Assembly: GCA_029378245.1 (NCBI GenBank)
Contig: JARKIF010000005.1
Span: 248,001 to 312,000, forward strand
Length of the DNA: 64,000 nt
Direction: 5' to 3'
From: Roridomyces roridus
Taxonomy: Eukaryota > Basidiomycota > Agaricomycetes > Agaricales > Mycenaceae
The notes below the pieces were generated by a model. It searched no databases and was not told the DNA's origin. It worked only from the letters and a program-made list of their open reading frames with translations. Positions 10,072 through 19,100 of the stretch are shown here, piece after piece. The position numbers were made by a program, and so were the translations under genes. Each line of letters starts with the position of its first letter. The stretch's first letter is position 1.

Positions 10072-11294
10072 ATTCAGAGGAGATGATAAGCATGCCGGAG
10101 GTCCAGTTTGGTGTAGATCCGAGCTCGACCAGGAGCATCGAGAAGGTCGGCGATGAGGGGAAGAGGGTAGCGATCCTTCTTGGTGATGCGGTTTAAACCC
10201 CGGTAATCGACGCAAAGTCGGAGACTCCCATCCTTCTTCTTGACGAAGAGGATAGGGGCGCCGTGAGAGGAATCTGAAGGATAGATGCGATCAACCTTCA
10301 GATTAAAGTCAATATACTCTCTTAGCGCTTTTAATTCCGTCTCCGAGAGCGAGTAGATGGGTCCGACCGGAGGTTCCGCCCCGTCGATCGTCTCGATTTT
10401 GAGGTCGAATTCGGGACGATGAGGGGGCATGGTGTAGGACTCCGATTCGGAGAACACGTCGGCGAAGTCGTGGTACTCCGCAGGGATACCGGAAAGGTCC
10501 GGAGCTGCGGAGGAGCTGAAGCCGCGGGTCTCCGTGGTCGGATTGGCCTGAGCTTGGATCGAAAACTGGATGTTGGATTTATCGCGTAGCAAGACGCTGA
10601 ATGCTGCAGCGCCGACAAGTGACACGAGCGGGACGGTAGTGAACGGTCGAGGTGTAGATACCTCCGGGAGATCCTGAGCCGGAGCCGTCGGAGACGGAGC
10701 CGGAGTCGGAGAAGGGGCCTTCATAGAAGAAGCAGGTCCAGGCGAAGACGTCGGCGGTGTTGCCGGGACAGGAGTCGGGGTTGCCGAGCTGTCCGACAGA
10801 TCCGTAGTCGGAATGACCGCAACAGGAGCCGGAATAGTATCCGGAGGTGTCGACACAAAAGATTCGCTGTAAACAGGGCTGAACTGTAGGGAGACCGAGC
10901 GCCAGTCAATCGACGGATTGTAGCGGCGTAGCCAGTTTAGTCCGAGCACCATGTCGCAAGCGGAATCCAGACGGGTGACGTAGTATTCCATGAAATGGAC
11001 ATCGCCGGAGGGGAATTGAGGAAGCAAGGTGATTTGCTGATCGATGATGGATGAGGAGCCGTCGAGATACCGGAGGCGAGCCGGATCAACCGCATACGGA
11101 GAGAACCCTTCGGATTCGCAAAGTCTAGTCGAAAGGAAGCTATGAGAAGATCCCGAGTCGATAAGAGCACGTAAGCGGGAGTTGAATCCCGCGGCTACTC
11201 GTTGTACAAAATCCGGAAGCAGGGTTACGCCCGCTTCGGGATCGGGGAAACCAGAAAGTACACCAGAACTAGATATAAAGTCCGTAGAAACAAG
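10072..11294 (-). pseudogene. Gypsy protease and N-terminal RT
   Basis: Begins in mid-protein at the junction with the repeat at 11,295. The retropepsin motif DSGSS lies about 45 residues in. A Pro/Ser/Thr-rich linker follows (about 10,640-10,860), then the start of RT (PILFVKKKDGSLRLCVDYRG, YPLPLI, TKLDLRHAYH). Ends at the TGA at 10,072-10,074. The first residues and any gag are lost. Confidence 0.85.
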
Positions 11295-11528
11295 CACTGC
11301 CAGGATTGGAACATTTGCTGGCCCAGCAAATTTTAAATTTGCTATTTATTTGCTCAACATTTGCTGGCCCCGCAAATGTCTCGGCAACTCAAAGAAGCCC
11401 GGATTTCACATGTCTCGCTTAGCGTAGCATTTGCTGGGTCCGCAAATTTTGACTACCTCCAAAAGGCTAAAAAAATGAGAGCAAGACTTGCCATAACAGG
11501 TAATAGTTCAGGTAGGACCCCGTACACC
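11295..11528 (-). repeat. Palindrome-rich ~240-bp repeat, copy 2 (inverted)
   Basis: Inverted counterpart of 124-368, starting CACTGCCAGGATTGG and ending CCCCGTACACC. Same hairpin words (aacatttgctggcccagcaa). It sits exactly where the gypsy pol sequence breaks off. No clear target duplication was seen around this single copy. Confidence 0.75.
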
Positions 11529-11656
11529 TTGTAAAAATCCTGAATAAAGTATGTAGGGAGTGAATGTAGGTTCCCGATACAGAATACAGTTTGGGATGAA
11601 ATTTTATTACTATATATGACGGGGAACAAGAAAAGGAGGTAGAATAAAAAAAAATA

Positions 11657-12090
11657 CCTGCTCGACCGCGCGTAGGATCAGCACGCAGACACAAACCGGC
11701 GCCGCATGGTCAGCAGCGCCAGCGAGCAGGATATTCCCGGACCTCCTTCATCCGACCCCGGGTTTGGTCAACACAGACTCGTACCGGCGCCACCTGGTCA
11801 GCATCACCGGCGGATGAAGGGAAGCCCTGCTCGACCGCGCTCTTGGTCAGGGCGCAGACACAAACCGGCGCTGCATGGTCAGCAGCGCCAGCGAGCAGGA
11901 TATTCCCGGACCTCCTTCATCCGACCCCGGGTTTGGTCAACACAGACAGACTCGTACCGGCGCCACCTGGTCAGCATCACCGGCGGATGAAGGGAAGCCC
12001 TGCTCGACCGCGCTCTTGGTCAGGGCGCAGACACAAACCGGCACCGCTTGATCAGCAGTGCCAGCGAGCGAGACTCCCTCCTCTGACCGG
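11657..12090 (+). repeat. Tandem repeat, 169-173-bp unit, about 2.5 copies
   Basis: Units start cctgctcgaccgcgc at 11,657, 11,826 and 11,999. The second unit has an extra 4 bp (acagacag against acag), giving spacings of 169 and 173 bp. GC-rich and nearly identical between copies 1 and 2. Open frames exist but only because of the base composition; no known protein. Confidence 0.85.
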
Positions 12091-12690
12091 TAGCTGGGTA
12101 GGCCTGTGCGCAGTGGAGGAGGGGGGACGGGGGAGGGAGATGGTCGTGGTGGGAAGCAAGGAGCTCCGGGCGGAGCATGATCAAGGTGCCCACGAGGTTG
12201 ACCATGGCCACGAGGCTTTCACTTACCATTGCCTGAAAAAGCAACTTTCACTACCATTGCCCAAAACTGGTAACTCTCACTTAGTATATATTGCCCAGAA
12301 TGGGTATCGGCCACCTGCAATTTTTGCTTGCTTTTGTACATGTCTGCGATACCTTGGAGACTGGCCATCAGTGAATGGGGCCAGCAGAATTACGGCCAGG
12401 TGTTGCTGCCCCCGCTTTCCCAATTCAAAGACACAGAAAAATTAAGTCAAATGAAATCTATTCGACCTTACATATGCTAAAGCTGAAACTGGAAACCCAA
12501 CGTTAGGTCACACTCCCCGTGTTTCACCAGAACACGCCAATGAACCGAAGGACACTGACAAGAAATCAGATATTCGGTCAAATGTATGCGCAGTTGCATA
12601 CCGAATGCGAGGTACGAGGATCATCAAATACGGGAGCAAAGTGAGTTCGGTGTACACGACAATTTGGGAGAGAACACACCACGGAGCCGC
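12091..12690. other. Intergenic with TGCC..GGCA-type motifs
   Basis: No gene is supported here. At about 12,235-12,305 copies of the dispersed motif appear in reverse orientation (for example attgcccaaaactggtaac and attgcccagaatgggta). Confidence 0.45.
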
Positions 12691-12759
12691 AGAGTCACTG
12701 AATCTGCATCAGCATCAATATACCCTCCAAGACGTGTGAAGCATCTGTTCTCGAGTTGT

Positions 12760-13355
12760 ACAGCGACGAGGAAGGGATCTGTGACGGTCCATCTGCGCAA
12801 TCAGACTCTGCTGTAGACGTAGACGATGTATCCACGCACCTCGCGATCGAGTACTTCCCTGCCTCCGATCACTCCTCTCCCGAGCTATCCGTATCGGATG
12901 AACATTGCGTAGCCATGCCGCAGCATTCCATTGACCTGCCCAACGAGTTGGCATGGATATTTGAGAAGGAGACGACGATATCCACGTACCGAGACAGCCT
13001 CCCCTACTCCTTATTTGAAAGGCGGGTTATCCTCGCTGACGAGGACTGTATGCGTGTCAAAGGGCATCCAAAATCGAGAAATGAGGCCACGCACATGGAG
13101 TCCCATCGAAGCTCAGCTTTGAAAACGTTTCCGGTGTCACCCTACTCAAGAACTGCACGTATTCGTCCGTATGGAAAGAAGTCATTGTCTCTGCAGAACA
13201 CCGAGCTGGTTTCTGTACGGGTGTCAAAGGATTCCTTCCCAAGACTGGCCGACTCACGAGTACTTACATGCATCTTGTCCAGCATGCCATACGCGGAGAC
13301 GAGGTTGTTCTTGACGGGGTGGACTTTGCGATACTGCTTGTACCTGAAGATGTAG
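12760..13355 (-). pseudogene. Eroded histone deacetylase (Rpd3/class I-like) fragment
   Basis: On the minus strand the N-terminal part of a class I HDAC is recognisable: DVGAYIF followed by LVSAYGMLDKMH (about 13,350-13,265). A likely intron follows (GTAAGT..CCGTACAG), then ETMTSFHTDEYVQFLSRVTP (about 13,195-13,135). A degraded SEDNPPFK (the family's LVGEDNPAFEG region) is followed by a stop. The catalytic His/Asp region beyond cannot be recovered. The kept intron argues for a DNA-level copy, not a retrocopy. Class I HDACs remove acetyl groups from histones in the nucleus; this copy cannot be functional. Confidence 0.7.
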
Positions 13356-13399
13356 GCACCGACATCCGCTGGCAGACTGGTGTGAGGGACTCGAGAATG

Positions 13400-13665
13400 A
13401 GAGTGACGGTGCTCACGATCGTTGTCGAGCCCTCAATCGGGCAATACTGGTAGGTGAGCTCCTCGTCTGCTGCGATATCGCACACGGAAAATACTTGGAA
13501 CGAGAAGGTGATCATATTCCAGTGCGCCGTGACGTTGGGCGAGCCACTGGAGAAGGCTGTAGGTGCAGACGAAACGAAAAAAAAATGTGGGACACTCACC
13601 TATGATTCAAGCGACAGATCATCTTGCATACCCCACCTGTAAGTGCACGCTCGGCACATCTCCAC
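13400..13665 (-). pseudogene. SET-domain fragment upstream of the HDAC relic
   Basis: Minus-strand coding for the SET-N/SET core: GVCKMICRLNHS, an intron (GTGAGT..; acceptor CTCCAG), then GSPNVTAHW, TFSFQVFSVCDIAADEEL and TYQYC. The signature RxxNHSCxPN has its Cys replaced by Gly. The conserved Asn-His and the D-x-x-x-G/D-EELT-x-x-Y motif remain. The zinc-binding post-SET cysteines expected next are absent; instead HDAC-like sequence starts about 50 bp downstream. SET proteins methylate lysines. Fragment of a small SET protein, now fused or abutted to an HDAC piece. Confidence 0.7.
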
Positions 13666-13863
13666 CCGTCCGTCCCGTCACCGTGAGCCAGCCCTGGATC
13701 GCGAGTCGGAGATGTCGTCGACGACTCGACGTTGACGCAAAGCACGTCTCTCGGACTCGATTCAACTGCCGGTCAATCTGGATGTGGAGCGAAGGTACGG
13801 TCGACGGAGGCGGAACGGACCAGATTTGTGAGGTAAACCTCCTTGAGTGGAAACAACATCAAA

Positions 13864-14590
13864 GTGCTGAGCTGGCGGATTCGACGCCGGTTGGCGATGC
13901 GCTCCGTCCACGTACGAATTGGTGGACATGCATACCGGAGGGGGGAGATTTAGGGGAAGAGAACGAGCCCATAGATGAGCAAAACGAACGAGATCTGAGT
14001 GAGATGGACTTACTTTAGTGAAAACAGCCTAAAAGTGCTGAGCTGGCGGATTCGACGCCGGTTGGCGATGCGCTCCGTCCACGTACGACTTGGTGGACAT
14101 GCATACCGGAGGGGGGAGATCTAGGGGAAGAGAATGAGCCCATAGATGAGCAAAACGAACGAGATTTGAGTGAGATGGACTTACTTTAGTGAAAACAGCC
14201 TAAAAGTGCTGAGCTGGCGGATTCGGCGCCGGTTGGCGATGCGCTCCGTCCTCGTACGACTTGGTGGACATGCATACCGGAGGGGGGAGATCTAGGGGAA
14301 GAGAACGAGCCCATAGATGAGCAAAACGAACGAGATTTGAGTGAGAGGGACTTACTTAGTGAGAACAGCCTGAAAGTGATGAGCTGGCGGATTCGACGCC
14401 GGTTGGCGATGCGCTCCGTCCCCGTACGACTTGGTGGACATGCATACCGGAGGGGGAGATCTAGGGGAAGAGAACGAGCCCATAGATGAGCAAAACGAAC
14501 GAGATTTGAGTGAGATGGACTTACTTAGTGAGAACAGCCTAAAAGTGATGAGCTGGCGGATTCGACACGCGCTGCCTGCGTCCCAGCCTT
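13864..14590 (-). repeat. Tandem array of 169-171-bp exon-intron-like units
   Basis: Units begin gtgctgagctggcggattcg at 13,864, 14,035, 14,206, 14,376 (gtgatgag) and 14,545, a spacing of 171, 171, 170 and 169 bp. On the minus strand each full unit carries a splice donor (GTAAGTCC), about 64 bp of T-rich intron-like sequence with acceptor TTCCCCTAG, and about 107 bp of exon-like sequence (reading WTERIANRRRIRQLS). It lies just upstream of the SET fragment in the same direction. Confidence 0.75.
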
Positions 14591-14954
14591 CGAAGTACAA
14601 GTCCTACTGGTTCTCTGAGTAGAAAAGAGAGTATATCACGCACTTTTGCTAGCCCTCTCCAGGGGCTTCAAGTATCCAACTGGCTTACAGCGTCGAGAAT
14701 TGTCAGGAGTTGAGCGAGAAGAGAGCCCTGGGAATGGAATCAAAAACAAAGCAGACCAAAAAGAAGTGGGGACGCACGAGGTAGGGCCATTAGAGACTTC
14801 ATTGCGACACAAATCAAGCTTTGAAAGCTCTCCCGCCCACAAGCGTCGCGCTCACTGATCTCGCGCATCTCGCCTCCAGTCTCGACCTCATCCATATCGC
14901 TTTCACCAATCTTGCGCTCACCGGGCGTCTGTCACCCCCACCGCCCAAACCCCA

Positions 14955-15526
14955 TGCCGAATCCGATTGCGCCCATGGATTACCGCCACAGTCTGCCCGA
15001 GCCCGAACGCGTGCGCATACTGGCGCTCATGAAAGTCATTCTTGCTTCATTCCCGTCGTATTGACACCACTTCCAGACGCCGAACGATTGGGAGACTCGA
15101 GCGTGCCCAGGCCCACCTGAACTTGCGGATGTACAAGGATGATTTGCCCGGCGACATCTACGCGGGACTCGAGCCTCGCGGGTCCGTCAAGCTCGGGTAC
15201 TCGACCCAGGTCGACGTCCGGCTGCTGAGCCACAACGCGCGATGTGGGCAGCACCTTTGGCTGTTCGCCTACGCCACTCCGACGCCGAAGCTTTTGGGTG
15301 GGTTTTTTTTGTCGTCTTCGCATTGACTGACCGGGCGGCAGAGTCTCTTATTCACCTCACCCTCAAGGACATGGGCGCCCACAAGAGGCCTCGTTGTTGT
15401 CGTCGATGCCGTACCCGCCACCGGGAATATTTCTCCGAGGAGCTTGACCTGGGCGCATACGAGGACGTCATCAAGTGCTGGCTGAAGGTCCTTGGACAGC
15501 CGATCGAGAGGCAATACTTCCTGTAG
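14955..15526 (+). pseudogene. T5orf172/GIY-YIG-like domain protein, probably frameshifted
   Basis: The + strand encodes MYKDDLPGDIYAGLEP..VKLGYSTQVDVRLLSH..CGQHL and, after a 44-bp intron (15,298-15,341, GTGGGT..GGCAG), ESLIHLTLKDMGAHKRPRCC..CRTRHREYFSEEL and a final helix ending at 15,526. This order (Y-x-G..K-x-G-x-S..R..C, E-x-L-x-H-x-x-L, C-x2-C-x3-H-x-E-x-F) is that of the T5orf172 (DUF1766) domain, a GIY-YIG-related fold. An upstream start at about 14,955 is one frame out near 15,035, so the N-terminus is broken or hidden by an unusual intron. Enzyme activity in fungi is not established. Confidence 0.6.
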
Positions 15527-16105
15527 TTGTAATTGCTCTGTCAATGTAAATACTTACCCTCTCTTTCTTGATGCAATCGAAATAGATTTCGTATGCTGGT
15601 TCCGAGATGGTGCACCTGCTACTGTCCAACGAGAAAAAACGCGGACACTTGGGTTCTTGCACATGCACGAACAACAATTTTTCATTGTGCCAGGCCAGGC
15701 CAAAACAGAATACATGCATTCCCGTCGTCTGCGCTTGGTTCAGCCTACTGAATGCCAATAAATTCGGGCTAACCTGTGCCTCGAGACCCATGATCTCGGC
15801 TGCATGCCTCGCACAAGCTCTAAAGTCCCGAAATGGCTGACCCCCCAGGAATCCGCAAAGGTCTACCCTTGGGATCATCGGCCAGATTGCAAATACCTGC
15901 TGAAATCTGGACGGGAGTTAAGGCAGCGGTCTCAGTTGAATCCATCATGAAAGGAGACAGAAAGAGAAAGCATGGTCACGTGTGGTCAACAAAGCGGGAT
16001 CAATTGCAATTGTTTAGCCGAATTTGCAGCCTTCACTCATCACTTCCTGAAGAGGTAATCATCAGTGAATTGCTTGTTGCTGTTGTTCTGCGGCGGCGAC
16101 AGCCA
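15527..16105. other. Intergenic upstream of the Ulp1 gene
   Basis: No independent gene seen. An open frame continues upstream of the Ulp1 start at 16,151, but a TATA-like ccatatatgtc at about 16,104-16,112 places the promoter later. Confidence 0.4.
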
Positions 16106-16112
16106 TATATGT
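16104..16112 (+). promoter_or_regulatory. TATA-like box of the Ulp1 gene
   Basis: The sequence catatatg lies about 40-45 bp before the ATG at 16,151, the closest TATA-like match upstream of the chosen start. It supports 16,151 over the earlier in-frame ATG at 15,833. Confidence 0.3.
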
Positions 16113-16150
16113 CTCTCGTCTGCGACGCTTGCCCTATCCAGCACCGCGCA

Positions 16151-19100
16151 ATGACGGAATCATCTCTCGTACTGACAGATCGTGCCAACGCGCAGGCGCG
16201 CCGCTCTCGTCCGACCTCCCCTGCATCGTCACCCCCGGTTGACAAGGAACTTCAGCCGCGGACTGAGACAGAGGTTCCCGACGTCTCCGTTCCATGTCCC
16301 GCGCCGTTATCCTTGGTCACGACGTCCTCCGGACCTCCACCTCCCGACCCAATCGATGTGGACGCAATCGCCGAGCCCGGGGATGCAGGCGCTCCATTTG
16401 ACGTAAACTCACAACCGGACGAGCTCCTCAACGATGAGGAATGGGATCGCCGCGCTCTTCAAATTCACTACTGGCATCAGTTCAACGAGTCACATCGAAT
16501 GGTTTTCAAAACGGCCTTGCGCAGAGACTCCATCGAGCACCCCAATCTGCTTCGCTTCGTCCTCTGTAACGATCAAATGGGCTTGGCAGACGACGAGGTC
16601 ATGAACTGTTTCTCGACCGCCCTCACCGCTGTCAATTCGCCCGTTCATTATGGGCAATTTTTCGGTTTGGTGCCGCCAGCGCTCGACTTCTATATCACAA
16701 GCACGTACTTCTTCACCGCACTAGTAGAGGCGCAGGACGACGTGGCGTTTGAAAGAGCGGTGGAGACGGTTTTCAAAGTATGTTTCCTGTTCAAACTCCC
16801 GTCAACGTCCATTTCATGCACGTATTATAGAAATTCGACCTCTCCAAAATGCATAGATTGTTTATTCCCATCCACGACAAAGTGAGAAAGCACTGGCTCC
16901 TGGCGCTTGCAGATTTCAAAGCGAGGCGACTATGGTTCTACGATAGTTGGAAGCCCAACCGGGAACAATGGACACAGCGCAGCTGGCATGCGAACGAACA
17001 CCCATACGTCAAGTTCGAGAGAGTAGGTTTACTCGTATGCTGCAAATTCGGCGGTTGACAAGACTCATAGATCCTTCAACGCGCTTTGAAAGCCTTGGAG
17101 AAGCGGGCTGGCCGAGAGAACGAGTGGGACCTCCTTATTGGAGTAGTAAGCGATCGTTGATGGGTGTATCACCTTCACCCAACCTGACATAATAACCCTA
17201 GGCTCGGATACCGTACCAACTCACCGCTTTCGACTGCGGCTATTTCGTGCAGATGACGCTACTGCATGAAGTCTATCTGGGGGGGGTCAATCTCCCTGAC
17301 TGCCCGGCGATCCTGAACATGACTGGCAAAACCATGGTAAGGCAGGGCCGCCTTGTGCTTGGTGCGGGTCTAGTTTCGTGGTGGTCGTAAGTCATCTCCG
17401 GCCAGTCTCAAACTGGGCTAACATGTACGTAGGCGAGCCAATCCTGGTCCCGGGAACCCCGCTGTTGATGAACTGCCGGCGAGGAAAGGCTTTTTTTTTT
17501 TAGCTTGTGTCGTATTTCCAAACTAACAATTCTTCAGCCTCCTCAGCCTCAAGGTCGGCGAGTCTCTGAAGCAACGACTTGAGGCTGCCCTGAAGCGGGA
17601 AGATGCGGCGAATCGCGAGCTTGCCGAGACCAAGGCTAAGCTCGACCAATTGAGAGAGCAACTGGATGCCCGCGAGATAAAGGCGAAGGATGGATTACAA
17701 GGGAGCTCTCTCACATCGCGCCCCGATGACAGCGAGCCTCGGGTGAGGCTTTGAATACAAAGATCCTACTGGCGTGTTAACAGATATTTCATAGAATTCT
17801 TCCAAGCGGCCCTCACTCCGTCCGGATGGCAACGTTGCTTTGGTGAGTCTTGGAATATAGATGCGGCGTCAGTATAACAACTGGTGAAGGCATTGCTGAA
17901 CGACATGACCCTGGAGTTGTCCTCAGACGCCGACTTCGTAAGTCTGAAAAAATTCTATCAGCATTAGCATATGACTGTGTCATCACAGGAGCTTATGGGG
18001 TCAATGGCTGGCTGGACGGATGAAGCCCAGGTAGCCGCCGGAAAGAAATTGTGGCAGGAGGAAGTCAAAAAAGGCATTGCCAAAAATGTGATTGCTCCGA
18101 GCTGGCTAGCCTTTTTGCCTTGTTTCCTAACATCTTAACAGTATCCCAGACTCTTGGAGACACATCGAAAGGAGATTTCTAAGCTCCAGGAGGAGCTCGA
18201 AACCGCTCGAAACTCTAAAGTGGACTCCAACATTTCCGCCGTTCCACAGGATGCCCTCAAAGCACGAATTTAGGTCATGGAAATGCTAAATAGCGGTTTT
18301 AAGGGTCAGCTTGAAAAGGTTGTCACCGCAAACTAAAGCCTTCTTTGAGAAACTCAAAGCCTGCCCACAGCGTAACAGGGACCTCGATCGTCCGGAAAGA
18401 AACATCTCCTCTCTGAAGACGAAGCTGGCAGCTGCTCGGGATCCGGAGTCCCAGGTGAATCATAATCACTGAGTTTTTGCATGATCGTTAAATATGGCGC
18501 CTTAGACACATTCACAGATCGAGCGGGAAAAGGACCTCGATGCAGGGAAGCAATTGATCTCCCCTCTCCAGCAGCAGCTCGCAGCTGCCAACGTGAGTCA
18601 TGTTCACTCATCTTTGCACACCACCTGGACTGGATCGTATCCACAGCTGCACCGGGAAGATGCCCTCGCCGCACGCGCGGAGGAAACGATTGTGGTCAAG
18701 AGACCCGATGATCTGATATCGAACGCGGCACCTGTCCAGTCAGCCACTGAACGAGAGACTCAAGAGGCAGAAGCCCAGACCGAGGCGAGTCTAAGCCAGC
18801 GAAATCAACTGCTAATCTGAAATGGATACTCAAGGAGTTCCACTCTGTGAAGATCTCGACGAGCGTTCAAGTGCAACACCAGCCAACCGTATCGATATCC
18901 ACGCAGACGGACGATGGCGAGACAATTGCGGTTGAGAACGAGCAGAAGAAACTCCAGCAGACCAATGAGGAGCTCCAGGAGGCCAAGGTTGAGCTCCAGG
19001 GCAAGCTCGAGAAGGTCCTGAGTGACCTCACGGCTGCGGTACGTGTCAATCTCTATTGCTACTGTCAAGTATTCAAGGCCCACCTTAGCCAGAGGAGGCG

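Larger units (their letters stand above)
7199..11294 (-). mobile_element. Ty3/gypsy (chromovirus) pol region, 5'-truncated
   Basis: Reading minus strand: aspartic protease (LIDSGSSHSFLS, about 11,160), reverse transcriptase with VYLDDILIYS (about 9,920), RNase H (VETDASDYALAGIL), integrase with an HHCC zinc site (HDHILAGHF..CNSCTHC) and DDE signature regions (SIDFIEF, SDRGTEF, HPEADGQTERMNQ), then a chromodomain. Two lesions are visible: TGA at 10,072-10,074 inside RT (HAYHLL-stop-IAAGDEYKTA, where relatives have Arg, so CGA to TGA) and a 256-bp MITE at 7,533-7,788 between integrase and chromodomain. The gag and 5' LTR are missing: pol-like sequence stops exactly where the palindrome-rich repeat begins at 11,295. 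Not capable of autonomous movement as it stands. Confidence 0.9.

Noticed and set aside
11706..12445. Open frames in the 169-173-bp tandem repeat as a protein
   Set aside because: They exist in several frames at once, follow the repeat period and base composition, and resemble no protein family.
12756..13355. 199-residue + strand open frame as a gene
   Set aside because: The opposite strand carries recognisable HDAC sequence, so this frame is its shadow.
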